A stretch of 26,567 nucleotides of DNA from CAZLBC01 sp964557575 (GTDB lineage: Bacteria > Planctomycetota > Phycisphaerae > SM23-33): NCBI GenBank assembly GCA_964557575.1, contig CAZLBC010000069.1, positions 1 to 26,567 on the forward strand, in the 5' to 3' direction. Positions 16,331 to 23,924 of the stretch are shown piece after piece. Numbering within the stretch: position 1 is the first letter of the stretch; each line of letters opens with the position of its first letter. Position numbers and translations under genes: made by a program. A model generated the notes under the pieces. The model made no database searches. It saw only the letters and a program-made list of their open reading frames with translations, and had not been told where the DNA came from.

Positions 16331-16672
16331 TCATCTCGCTTTCAGATCTCCAAGAAGAGCGCGGATAAGGCCCGAAACATCAGCCTGGAGGTCGTCATCG
16401 GGAGAACCACCGATACACTCGGCAACGCGCCGCGGTCCGACCATTTCAGGTTCGCTGAAATCCTTTTCGAGAACATTCATCGCCTGCTGCGCGTATTCGT
16501 TTTCAATGAGTCGCCTGAAATGGTGCGCCGTATCTTCGCGGCCGCGAACCACGTAGTACAGATCGTACGCATCCTTATTCTCCCCGCGATGATAAAACGC
16601 CAACGCTTTAAGAACGAGATGCGCGCCGGGTCCGCACACCGTGATCGGTCTTTGGGCGGTTTGCCACTCATT
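16331..16672 (-). pseudogene. C-terminal fragment of an AbiEii-type nucleotidyltransferase toxin
   Basis: The frame encodes about 114 residues beginning near NEWQTAQRP, followed by VCGPGAHLVLKALAFYHRGE and NKDAYDLYYVVRG. The last is the conserved KDxYDLYY segment of AbiEii/AbiGii nucleotidyltransferases. The catalytic G-S-x-x-(N/D)-x-D motif and the N-terminal half are absent. The preceding antitoxin gene ends in an ATGA overlap, which is how an intact toxin gene would start. That frame, however, gives no toxin sequence, and the toxin's C-terminus appears in a different frame. I infer an internal deletion that removed the catalytic half and shifted the frame. The product cannot be an active toxin. 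Confidence 0.65.
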
Positions 16673-17693
16673 GCCACGGCATGCTCCCCGCTCTGAGATG
16701 CGCGGCGGCCTCATCGGCCCGTTCCGGCATGTGCCTGAGATCGAGATAGGCCTGCACCGTGTTCACGCAACGCACGTGGTCCACTACCCGCGAACCGTCA
16801 AACACACCGGCATCGTCGGGAACGATAAACCAGGTATTGGCGCCCTTCGCTCCCTCCCTGAAAGAAATTCGATCCAGTAGCGCCTGTTCAGGCACTCGTT
16901 CCACGTATACGGTCACGAGCCGAAAACCGGCATACGGCGTTATGCGGTACGCCGCGGCCAGGCCGGTAAAGGCGTGATCCACACCCTCATCGCCTAACAT
17001 ATCCGCGAGGTAGCGGCATAACTGAACCCCGGACCGCGCCGGCACATGCCCCCGGGTGATGATATGCCGGTCGAACCGGTATTGCTCTTCCCACGCGGTG
17101 AGCATCCGGTCCGGATCGCGGGGCCGGATTCGTCCGGTATCGTCGTTGTTTATCAGCCCCGCTTCATCAAGCCGTCCGACGATCCGGCTCACGTATCCCT
17201 TGTCCAGGCGGGTATGCCGCGCAATTTCGATTCTGCGCCACCAGCGCCCGGGGTCCAGGAGCATCAGCCGCGCCACCCGCGAGCTTTTCGGCGCGAAGAT
17301 AGACGAGGGACGCCCCCGGTGCAGAAACCGGTTGGGCCTGCCGTCGATATCGATCAAAAGGCCCCGGGCTTCGACACGGGCGTTTCCCGACAGGTCCATG
17401 AATGATACCCCGCTCGATTCGCAGACGGAACGACCGGCCGGGCCCATGAAGGACACCACCACCAGCGGTATTGCCCCGCGCCCGACCCTCTCGGCCGCGG
17501 TTTGGGCCTGGTTGCAGGCCTCCCGGACCAGCAGCACCCGGGCGTCGCATTTTACTGCGACAACGAAACAGAAGCGACCCGCTTTAAACACCGCGTCGGC
17601 AGCGGAGGTATGATCCGATACCGGTTTCACCGGCATTTTCAAGAGCCGTTCCAGTTGCCCGGGTATTTCCCTGATTATATCTTTTTCTTTCAT
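16668..17693 (-). CDS. AbiEi-family type IV antitoxin / transcriptional regulator
   Basis: The protein is 341 residues from the ATG at 17693 (MKEKDIIREI); an earlier ATG at 17726 lies inside a palindrome and has no ribosome site. An alpha/beta N-terminal domain (PLVVVSFMGPAGRSVCESSG, then FMDLSGNARVEA) leads to PNRFLHRGRPSSIFAPKSSR. A winged helix follows at ~135-185 (IEIARHTRLDKGYVSRIVGR), then a C-terminal domain with LAAAYRITPYAGFRLVTVYV. Proteins of this kind pair with AbiEii nucleotidyltransferase toxins. They neutralise them and repress their own promoter by binding inverted repeats. Here the gene is intact while its toxin is a fragment. Upstream lie a good promoter and a perfect 18-bp palindrome, consistent with self-regulation. 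Confidence 0.75.
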   Translation of the reverse strand: MKEKDIIREIPGQLERLLKMPVKPVSDHTSAADAVFKAGRFCFVVAVKCDARVLLVREACNQAQTAAERVGRGAIPLVVVSFMGPAGRSVCESSGVSFMDLSGNARVEARGLLIDIDGRPNRFLHRGRPSSIFAPKSSRVARLMLLDPGRWWRRIEIARHTRLDKGYVSRIVGRLDEAGLINNDDTGRIRPRDPDRMLTAWEEQYRFDRHIITRGHVPARSGVQLCRYLADMLGDEGVDHAFTGLAAAYRITPYAGFRLVTVYVERVPEQALLDRISFREGAKGANTWFIVPDDAGVFDGSRVVDHVRCVNTVQAYLDLRHMPERADEAAAHLRAGSMPWQ

Positions 17694-17713
17694 ACGTTGA
17701 CTAAAAGATGTTG

Positions 17714-17731
17714 GTTGAATGTACATTCAAC
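17714..17731. promoter_or_regulatory. Perfect 18-bp palindrome, probable operator of the AbiEi-type regulator
   Basis: GTTGAATGTACATTCAAC is its own reverse complement. It lies at the expected transcription start of the antitoxin gene and 20 bp upstream of its likely ATG. Binding here would block initiation. AbiEi proteins are known to repress their own operons through inverted repeats. Confidence 0.6.
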
Positions 17732-17737
17732 AGCGGT

Positions 17738-17765
17738 ATTTTAGTCTATATCGGCATTTCAGCAA
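17738..17765 (-). promoter_or_regulatory. Promoter of the AbiEi-type gene
   Basis: Reading the minus strand, TTGCTG (17765-17760) and TAAAAT (17743-17738) are separated by 16 bp. Transcription would start near 17731, at the edge of the palindrome. Confidence 0.45.
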
Positions 17766-17822
17766 GAATTATTCCCTCATTTCCATAAGGACTCCTTCGC
17801 CGCTTACCGGGAGTATTATAAT

Positions 17823-18028
17823 GGGTGCCACTTAACCTGCCCTACAATAGAGACATACACATAAAACAGTTCATCCGCGTCGCATTCTACCCGTAGTGAC
17901 CGTCCTCCTTCTTTTCGGCTCCTCCCTCCTCGCAAAGTCACGGGTCACCTTTCGGGGCGGCCTGTTCTTCTGCGTCTGCTGCCGCGAGAATCTGCCCCCC
18001 CCGACACACTCTCCCCGGACGCCGACAT
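17823..18028 (+). pseudogene. Fragment: 5' end of a second PQQ-propeller gene
   Basis: Sequence from 17823 to ~17995 aligns with 12954-13127, the leader and first codons of the PQQ gene, at roughly 80% identity, with weaker similarity to ~18028. The start codon is lost (ATA at 17861-17863 in place of the ATG at 12992). The translated remnant still shows FRGGLFFCVCCRENLP, matching FRGGLFVYVCCREKLP of the intact gene. The rest of the gene is missing. Confidence 0.75.
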
Positions 18029-18030
18029 CG

Positions 18031-18171
18031 ACCTCGCGATCAGCTCGCCGTCCGACAAGCCCTTCGCCGGCCACGACGAGGTGGCCCTGAACGCGACCGT
18101 AATCGCATCAAGCTCGCGGACGGCTGTTTCGGCCAGTTGCGCGTCGGCGTGCGTTTCTGACCCGCCGGGTG
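18031..18171 (+). pseudogene. Fragment: barrel-protein gene with 466-bp internal deletion
   Basis: Bases 18031-18098 match 18951-19018 of the barrel gene. From 18095 the sequence instead follows 19481 onwards, through that gene's stop codon and the bases after it. The offset jumps from 920 to 1386, so 466 bp are missing, with ACC shared at the junction. The 5' half of the gene is also absent. Confidence 0.75.
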
Positions 18172-18173
18172 TT

Positions 18174-18262
18174 CCGGTCACTCGGACCCGCGGATGACGG
18201 GGCCGGTCGGGGTATTCCGGGACCTGAACGTGCCGCCCCGTATCGCCACCATCCCGCGCCGG
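18174..18262 (-). pseudogene. Fragment: 3' end of a pectate-lyase-like gene
   Basis: This 89-bp stretch matches 21206-21294, the 3' end of the intact pectate-lyase-like gene, at about 81 of 89 positions by hand count. It encodes RRGMVAIRGGTFRSRNTP, then TGPVIRGSE and a stop, versus MGPVIRGAE in the intact gene. Homology ends abruptly on the upstream (higher coordinate) side. Confidence 0.75.
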
Positions 18263-18376
18263 GACAATGCGGCGTATGCCGAGACAAAAAAACGGCTCCT
18301 GGCCTTCCTGCCGAAACAGGAAGAGATGGCGCCGTCCATGCCGTCGAAGAAGCGAAAAAAGAAAACAGGTCGGTAG
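18263..18376 (+). pseudogene. Fragment: probable sulfatase C-terminal tail
   Basis: The plus frame reads AYAETKKRLLAFLPKQEEMA, then PSMPSKKRKKKTGR and a stop. A helix ending in LP followed by a proline- and lysine-rich tail is typical of sulfatase C-termini. It has no counterpart in the sulfatase gene of this window, so its parent gene lies elsewhere or is lost. The fragment is short, so the family call is tentative. From 18377 to 18490 nothing recognisable is seen. Confidence 0.4.
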
Positions 18377-18559
18377 CGATTCGCGCCCGAGAGTTGTTTC
18401 TCCCGCGACGAGTCGCATGATGCGGTCCACACCGGCGGACGCCGTCGCGGCCCGAAAACGTGCACCTTTTCCCGTGAAAAAACGATACACGGTATATAAT
18501 GCCCCGACCGTGCCGCGGACCCGCCGCGGCCCGCGACCGAAAACAGCCCAGGAGGACCC

Positions 18560-19546
18560 ATGACGAAAAAATCGCGTCGCTGTTTCCCGTTGCTCGCCGT
18601 TGTGCTGCTGCTCGGCTCCGCCGCCGCCGCCGACCCCTTCCACCGCTGGCGCCCCGAACTCGGGCACCTGAAGTACTCCGCCGACGCCGAAATGACGGGC
18701 ATGCCGCAGCAGAGCCGGCACGGGCGCGACGAGGAACTCGGCTGGTTCGACCTGGCGGTAACAGGTTTCATCCCGGTCATGCAGGACGAGCAGTTCGAGT
18801 GGTCCGTCCAGCCGCGTTTCAACTGGCGGTCGCTGGAAGGCAGTGCCTACCTCGAAGACGCCGGCGACCCGCTGCCCGACGACCTGTACGATATCGGCGC
18901 CGGCACGACCGTTCGCGCGAAGCTCGTCAACGACTGGATCGCCGGGGCCAACCTCGCGATCAGTTCGCCGTCCGACAAGCCCTTCGCCGGCCACGACGAG
19001 GTGGCCGTGAACGCCACCGCCTTCGTGCAGGTGCCGTGGAAGGAAGCGCTCGACGTCGTGGCCATGATCAATCTCTCGAACGACCGCACGTTCGCCCGCT
19101 GCGTGCCGCTGCCCGGCGTGGCGCTGCACTACTACCCGAGCAGGAAACTGGACCTGTTTCTCGGCGCGCCCGTCAGCGCCGCCCGCTGGCAGCCGATCGA
19201 CGAGCTGACCCTCTCGGCCCGGTGGATGATGCTGCGCAACATCAACCTCAAGGCCAGCTACCGCATCCTGGGTCCGCTCAGTCTCTACACGCAATTCGAC
19301 TGGGGCGGCGACACGTGGTTCCGCCACGACCGCCGCAGCGAGGCCCACCGCCTGACGTACTTCGACAAGCGCGTCGCCGCCGGCCTGCGGTGGTTCGTCT
19401 CGGACAACGTCTGGATCGACGCCTCGGCCGGCTGGGCATGGGATCGCTTCTGGTACGAGGGGGAGGATTACGCCGACCGCGACCGTAATCGAATCAAGCT
19501 CGAGGACGGCTGTTTCGGCCAGCTCCGCGTCGGCGTGCGTTTCTGA
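18560..19546 (+). CDS. Outer-membrane beta-barrel protein (DUF6268-like)
   Basis: The product is 328 residues with a signal peptide (MTKKSRRCFPLLAVVLLLGS, cleavage near AAADP). A series of amphipathic strands follows (LGWFDLAVTGFIPVM, FEWSVQPRFNWRSL, LSLYTQFDWGGDTWFR, LRWFVSDNVWIDASAGWAW), ending in LRVGVRF. Alternating aromatic strands and a terminal phenylalanine are hallmarks of an outer-membrane barrel. The pattern fits the DUF6268 group, whose function is unknown. The ATG at 18560 has GGAGG six bases upstream, and TATAAT at 18495-18500 could be its -10 element. The gene stands alone. A collapsed second copy of its 3' part lies at 18031-18171, indicating an earlier duplication. Confidence 0.7.
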   Translation: MTKKSRRCFPLLAVVLLLGSAAAADPFHRWRPELGHLKYSADAEMTGMPQQSRHGRDEELGWFDLAVTGFIPVMQDEQFEWSVQPRFNWRSLEGSAYLEDAGDPLPDDLYDIGAGTTVRAKLVNDWIAGANLAISSPSDKPFAGHDEVAVNATAFVQVPWKEALDVVAMINLSNDRTFARCVPLPGVALHYYPSRKLDLFLGAPVSAARWQPIDELTLSARWMMLRNINLKASYRILGPLSLYTQFDWGGDTWFRHDRRSEAHRLTYFDKRVAAGLRWFVSDNVWIDASAGWAWDRFWYEGEDYADRDRNRIKLEDGCFGQLRVGVRF

Positions 19547-19555
19547 CCCGCCGGG

Positions 19556-19591
19556 GGGTCCCGTCATTCGCCCCCGCTGATGACGGGCCCC
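19556..19591. terminator. Hairpin after the barrel gene
   Basis: CCCGTCAT (19560-19567) and ATGACGGG (19580-19587) form an 8-bp stem with a 12-base loop. It is extended by three more G-C pairs after one mismatch. It begins 10 bases after the barrel gene's stop. No T-run follows, so termination efficiency is uncertain. Related, weaker hairpins occur at 18174-18204 and 21206-21236. Confidence 0.45.
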
Positions 19592-19603
19592 GTCACTCGC
19601 GCC

Positions 19604-19677
19604 GGACGCCCCGCCGGTATTCGACGGCCTGATCGCCGCCGGCGGGCGCGGTGCACTGCCTCGGGGCGGGCGCCGCC
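19604..19677 (+). pseudogene. Fragment: 3' end of a PQQ-propeller gene with a 26-bp deletion
   Basis: Bases 19604-19648 match 15913-15957, and 19649-19676 match 15984-16011 of the PQQ gene. The 26 missing bases lie exactly between two GGCGGGCG direct repeats of the intact gene (15950 and 15976), leaving one copy. The loss shifts the frame. Confidence 0.75.
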
Positions 19678-19723
19678 GTGCGATGACGCGCCCGGCGGCC
19701 GGCCCGGGGCTGAAACCCGGAAG

Positions 19724-21016
19724 CTATATCGCGCCGGCGTAGTAGAGGGGAACAAACTCCAGGCGCTGCTCCGGGCGACGGCCGTACGGTCCGTCGTACA
19801 GTACCAGGCCGTCGCCGCAGGAGGGATAAGATTCCAGGGTGAGGTGCAGACTGCGGAGCCGGCCGCCGGGACCCGACTTGACTTCCACGGGACGAATGGT
19901 TCCTTCGCGCACCACCAGGTAGTCGACCTCGGCCTGGCTGCCCCGCGCGCGCCGCGACCAGTAATAGAGTTCACGTCCGCGGGTCACCAGGAGTTCCTGG
20001 GCCACGAACTGTTCGGCCAGTTGCCCCCGATAGATATCGAGGAGGTTGTTATGTTGTATCTCGCGATCGACCGGCAGACCGCACAGGCGCTGCATAAGCC
20101 CGACATCCAGGAATGCTGCCTTGAAACGCCTGTCGTCGGCCGCGGCGCCGAGCGGCAGGGCATCCGGGCGTGTCGACGGGATCTTGTGCAGTATCCGGGC
20201 CAGGCAGAGCAGGTCGAAGGCCTTCCGGTTGGTCTGGCCGGAGTGGCCCTCGTCCAGGCGCGTGTACTTGATCTGCCTGCCCGCCTGGCGGGCGGCATTG
20301 GTCATGACCGCGTCCAGGCAGGTCCTGTCCGATCGACCGCTGTACTTGGCGAAGTCGTCGCGATATGTCTTCAGCAGGTCGTCCTGGATGGCGAATACCT
20401 CGGATACCGTCGCGCCGTCCGCCGCCGCCGCCACGCATTCGGGCAATCCGCCGATAAACAGGAATCGCTTTAATTCATTCATCAACATCTCGTGTACCGC
20501 GACATTCAGCGCCGTCGGCGCCCCGGTAACCGCATCGGCAGCCGGTTCGTTCCCCATACCCCGGAGATACTCGGCGAACGTCATCGGGTGCATTTCCAGA
20601 TACGATACCCTGCCGACGGGAACGGAGATCTCGGACAGGGCGAATTCCAGGAGTGAGCCGGCGGCGATCACGTGCAGTGCAGGTAGATCCTCGTAGAAGT
20701 AACGCAGGGCCGTGATTGCCCGGGGACAGGTCTGGATTTCATCCAGGAACAGCAACGTCTCCCCGGGACGAATGGACTGCCCCGTCGTCAGTTCCAGTTG
20801 CTCTGCCAGACGCGCGGGGGACAGGTCGCCGTCAAAGAGTTGTTTCAGCGTCGGGCGTTTCTCAAAGTCCACTGTTACCGTGTTCTTGAATTCGGCGGCT
20901 CCGAACTGCATTATCGACCAGGTCTTACCGACCTGCCTGGCACCCCTGACGATCAGCGGCTTCCGTCGGCGCGACGACTTCCATTTTCGCAATTGTTCAT
21001 CGACGACTCGCTTCAT
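19724..21016 (-). CDS. AAA-family ATPase with DUF4143 C-terminal domain
   Basis: The 430-residue protein is full length for the AAA_14/DUF4143 family. The Walker A motif is GARQVGKT (25-32), and Walker B is LLFLDEIQ (88-95). The middle part includes ISVPVGRVSYLEMHPMTFAE, a family signature. The C-terminal domain ends with EVDYLV (363-368) and PVEVKSG (376-382), giving Asp365, Glu378 and Lys380 in a PD-(D/E)XK-like arrangement. These proteins are widespread and often carried near mobile or defence genes; no firm function is established. Base composition is lower in GC than the flanking glycan genes. The ATG at 21016 is weakly preceded by GAGATGA. The upstream 100 bp carry three regularly spaced repeats that may be its control sites. 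Confidence 0.8.
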   Translation of the reverse strand: MKRVVDEQLRKWKSSRRRKPLIVRGARQVGKTWSIMQFGAAEFKNTVTVDFEKRPTLKQLFDGDLSPARLAEQLELTTGQSIRPGETLLFLDEIQTCPRAITALRYFYEDLPALHVIAAGSLLEFALSEISVPVGRVSYLEMHPMTFAEYLRGMGNEPAADAVTGAPTALNVAVHEMLMNELKRFLFIGGLPECVAAAADGATVSEVFAIQDDLLKTYRDDFAKYSGRSDRTCLDAVMTNAARQAGRQIKYTRLDEGHSGQTNRKAFDLLCLARILHKIPSTRPDALPLGAAADDRRFKAAFLDVGLMQRLCGLPVDREIQHNNLLDIYRGQLAEQFVAQELLVTRGRELYYWSRRARGSQAEVDYLVVREGTIRPVEVKSGPGGRLRSLHLTLESYPSCGDGLVLYDGPYGRRPEQRLEFVPLYYAGAI

Positions 21017-21033
21017 ATTATCATCTCACATTT

Positions 21034-21117
21034 ACTTATAGAAAATCGGGGTATGTCATATCATTATCCTGTAGAAAATCAAGGTTAAATAGAATTACAT
21101 CTTGTAGCATATCAGGT
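21034..21117. repeat. Three direct repeats at 33-bp spacing upstream of the AAA/DUF4143 gene
   Basis: TAGAAAATCGGGGT (21039), TAGAAAATCAAGGT (21072) and TAGCATATCAGGT (21105) start exactly 33 bp apart. The second and third are also preceded by ATCCTG and ATCTTG. Thirty-three bases is close to three helical turns, as expected for protein bound along one DNA face. They lie 20-100 bp before the ATPase start. A plus-strand TATAAT at 21117-21122 leads into sequence with no plus-strand gene. Confidence 0.6.
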
Positions 21118-21209
21118 ATAATGACCCGTGTTAAAGTGATGTGACGCCGTCATGCGGATCGGTCATCGGCTGCGTGCTTCCCGAATCGAGGTTGTGAAAC
21201 CGGGACCGG

Positions 21210-23924
21210 TCACTCGGCCCCGCGGATGACGGGCCCCATGGGCGTATTCCGTGACCGGAACGTGCCGCCCCGTATCGCCACCATCCCGCGCCGGTAGTGA
21301 CTGGCCAGGCCCTGCTTGATGAACACGTCGCCGCCGCGCATGTCGATGCCGACATCGATTTCCTTCCGCCCGTAGAACTTCGGCATGATCAGGGTGATCG
21401 GCGTCGCGGGCGAGACGGTGTCGTCGATCCGCATGGCCAGGCCCTTGGGCAGCTGTCCGTCCGGGATATCGGCCGGTTTCACGTAGGGTAGCCGGGTCAT
21501 GGGATTGAAGCTGAAATTGACCATCGTCAGGCCCTTCTCGCCCAGCGCCCTGACCCGGGCCCCCCAGCCGGCCTCGCTGCCGCCGATGAGGACCGTGGCG
21601 CTGCCGCCGCCGCTGCCGTCGTGGTCGACGAAGTCGAAGGCCCGCGTCGCGCCGTTGGTGAAAAAGGCCGTGACCTGCTCGTTGGCGCCGCTGCCGACCG
21701 TCACCGCGCCGGCCCCCCGCATGTTCGGTATGAGGCTGTACCGCGTGCCGCGGAAGATGTCTTTTCTCGTCGGTTTACTGCAGGCGTCACCGGGGATCTC
21801 GAAGACGTATCCCGGTCTTCTGCCCCCGGCTTTCTGCGAACTGAGGGCCCAGTCCTGCGGTCGGATGTGGCAATTGTCTATCCAGCCGATCGTGGGACAG
21901 TTGCCGACGAAGAACGCGCTGTTGAGCGCCGATCCGCAGACCCGCGCGATGACGTGCCGGTCGCTGTCGCGGGTCGCGAAATCGACCGCGTTGTAGCAAT
22001 TGCCCAGGTAGACCCGCTGGACCCAGCAGCCGGGGCCGAACCCGCGGATAGTCCACGGGTAGGCCCGGATCTTCCGGTAATCCTGGCGGGGGTACCAGAT
22101 GCCCAGCCCGGCCACGCCCGACCCGCCGCGCCGCGGCGATGACTGCAGGCCGATCAGCGGCGGGTTCCGGGGCGCGCCGCGGTCCGCGGGTATATCGGCG
22201 ACGAGGAGCGTCCTGACCTGCACGCCGCGCGGCATGAAATCGTTGACCCCCCGCAACTCGACGCCGGCGGGGACCGTCAGGTGCCGGGTGAGGCGATAGC
22301 GCCCCTGCGGCAGGTACACCGTGCCGCCGCCGTCCCCGCCCGCCCGGTCGAGGGCCGCCTGGATCCCGGCGGCGGCGTCGCCCGCGCCGTCGGCGGGCGC
22401 GTTGAAGGGCGCCGCGGTCGCCACGTACAGCGCGTCGGTGCGGGCGGGCAGCCGGTCGGGCGGGGGACGAATCGGCCTCATGCCGCGGCGCGGCCCTGCG
22501 GCGGGGGTATGATCGATCTCCGCGTCCCCGGCGCGGGGGGCCCGGATATCCGGCTCGCCGGCAAAGCGATTGCCCACCAGCGCCAGCGATGCGGGCTTGC
22601 CCTCGATGCGGACGTGGCGGCCGTCCTTCGCGAACCGGCAGTCGCAGACGGCGATGTCGCCGCCGACCGCGGCGATTGCGGCGTCGCCACCGCCGTCGCC
22701 CCACGCCGCGAACGTGCACTCCTGCAGGTTGATCTTCTGGCGGAACGAGCCGTCCAGACGGATGCCGGTGCCGCCGCCTGCAATGCGGCAGTCGTACATC
22801 CGCAGGTGGCCGGTGTCCCGCTCGACGCCGTAAGGCTTGCCGCTCTTGCTGTGTTTTTTCCACCGCGGATCCCAGCCGCGCGTGTCCATCTTCATCAGCA
22901 CGCCGCAGCGGTCGGCCGCGATCGAGCAGCCGGTCATGTACGCCCGGTGGTCGGAGCCGCCGGTGAAATGGATGCCGACCGCGGTGTTGCGGATGATGAT
23001 ATTGTGCCAGTAGGTCCACCCGTGCGGCGGCATGAACCGCAGGCCGGTGTGATACCCGTCGATCTCGATGTTGAAGAAGATGCCGGCGTCCTGCCGGTTC
23101 AACTGGATGCCGCAGGCCTTTCTCTCGGCAAGGATACCGCGCACGCGGTCGTACGACGGCGCGCCTGCCAGCCCCGATCCGCTCCAGAAGCGCGGCGACA
23201 ACCGGATGTTGCGGCACCGCGGCACCGCCACGGCCTTCATCATGGTCAGGCCGCTGTCCAGCGTCGTGCCGCAGAGGTTCATCACGGTCGAGAAACTGCC
23301 GGTCAGCACGCCCCGGTACGCATTCACCAGCATGACGTTTTTGAGGGCGGCGCTGCCGACAAGGTGGACCGCGCAGGGATAGGGCGCCACCTTCCCGGCC
23401 TGTTGCTCAGGGTAGAAGATGCTGAGGTCGCGGACGCCGCCCTGGTCGACGCTGATGAAGGCCGTCCCGTCGGCGCTGCCGCGGCCGGCGGTGGCCAGCA
23501 GGACCGTCCCGCCGACGCTGACATCGTTCTTCACGGGCATCTTCCAGTCGCCCCGCAGCGTGACCCCCGGGGGGATCTTCAGCACGCCGTCGATGCGGTA
23601 GCGCCCGGCCGGCGCGAAGACGGTCCCGCCCCGGCGGCCGGCATCCGCCAGCGCGGCGGCGAATCCCGCGGTGCAATCCCGTTCGCCGGTGGGGTCGGCG
23701 GCGTACGGGGCGGCGGTCACGTCAAAGGAGACGACCGGGACGAGATCAGTCGTGCCGTGTTCGAGCGGCACCAGGCGCGGCCGCCCGGGCGGCGTTTCCG
23801 CGGCCGCGGCCGGCGTCCCGGCGGCCAGGATGGCCGCGGCGACCGCCGCGGCGACGGCGCCGGACCTCAGGGAGGTCGAATACCACCGCACTGCACTGCT
23901 GTCGGGGCTGCTATCGCTCGTCAT
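21210..23924 (-). CDS. Secreted protein with two pectate-lyase-3-like beta-helix domains
   Basis: The ATG at 23924 is preferred. It overlaps the end of the sulfatase gene by 14 bp, and the only longer alternative begins with TTG at 23948. The product is 904 residues. A signal region (SGAVAAAVAAAILAAGTPAA) leads to two halves that each begin like Pectate_lyase_3 proteins. The first has YAADPTGERDCTAGFAAALA with GGTVFAPAGRYRI. The second has AAAGIQAALDRAGGDGGGTV with YLPQGRYRL. Parallel beta-helix repeats follow in each half. The family includes polysaccharide lyases and hydrolases; catalytic residues and substrate are not evident. Gene order (DUF1593, sulfatase, then this) suggests processing of a sulfated uronic-acid polymer outside the cytoplasm. 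A duplicated scrap of its 3' end lies at 18174. Confidence 0.8.
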   Translation of the reverse strand: MTSDSSPDSSAVRWYSTSLRSGAVAAAVAAAILAAGTPAAAAETPPGRPRLVPLEHGTTDLVPVVSFDVTAAPYAADPTGERDCTAGFAAALADAGRRGGTVFAPAGRYRIDGVLKIPPGVTLRGDWKMPVKNDVSVGGTVLLATAGRGSADGTAFISVDQGGVRDLSIFYPEQQAGKVAPYPCAVHLVGSAALKNVMLVNAYRGVLTGSFSTVMNLCGTTLDSGLTMMKAVAVPRCRNIRLSPRFWSGSGLAGAPSYDRVRGILAERKACGIQLNRQDAGIFFNIEIDGYHTGLRFMPPHGWTYWHNIIIRNTAVGIHFTGGSDHRAYMTGCSIAADRCGVLMKMDTRGWDPRWKKHSKSGKPYGVERDTGHLRMYDCRIAGGGTGIRLDGSFRQKINLQECTFAAWGDGGGDAAIAAVGGDIAVCDCRFAKDGRHVRIEGKPASLALVGNRFAGEPDIRAPRAGDAEIDHTPAAGPRRGMRPIRPPPDRLPARTDALYVATAAPFNAPADGAGDAAAGIQAALDRAGGDGGGTVYLPQGRYRLTRHLTVPAGVELRGVNDFMPRGVQVRTLLVADIPADRGAPRNPPLIGLQSSPRRGGSGVAGLGIWYPRQDYRKIRAYPWTIRGFGPGCWVQRVYLGNCYNAVDFATRDSDRHVIARVCGSALNSAFFVGNCPTIGWIDNCHIRPQDWALSSQKAGGRRPGYVFEIPGDACSKPTRKDIFRGTRYSLIPNMRGAGAVTVGSGANEQVTAFFTNGATRAFDFVDHDGSGGGSATVLIGGSEAGWGARVRALGEKGLTMVNFSFNPMTRLPYVKPADIPDGQLPKGLAMRIDDTVSPATPITLIMPKFYGRKEIDVGIDMRGGDVFIKQGLASHYRRGMVAIRGGTFRSRNTPMGPVIRGAE

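Noticed and set aside
17693..17726. Upstream ATG at 17726 as the AbiEi start
   Set aside because: It lies inside the palindrome, almost at the predicted transcription start, and has no ribosome-binding site. The 17693 ATG fits better, though it too lacks a strong site.
21034..21117. CRISPR array suggested by regular 33-bp spacing
   Set aside because: Only three short, imperfect units with ~19-bp gaps and no cas genes; better explained as operator-like repeats.
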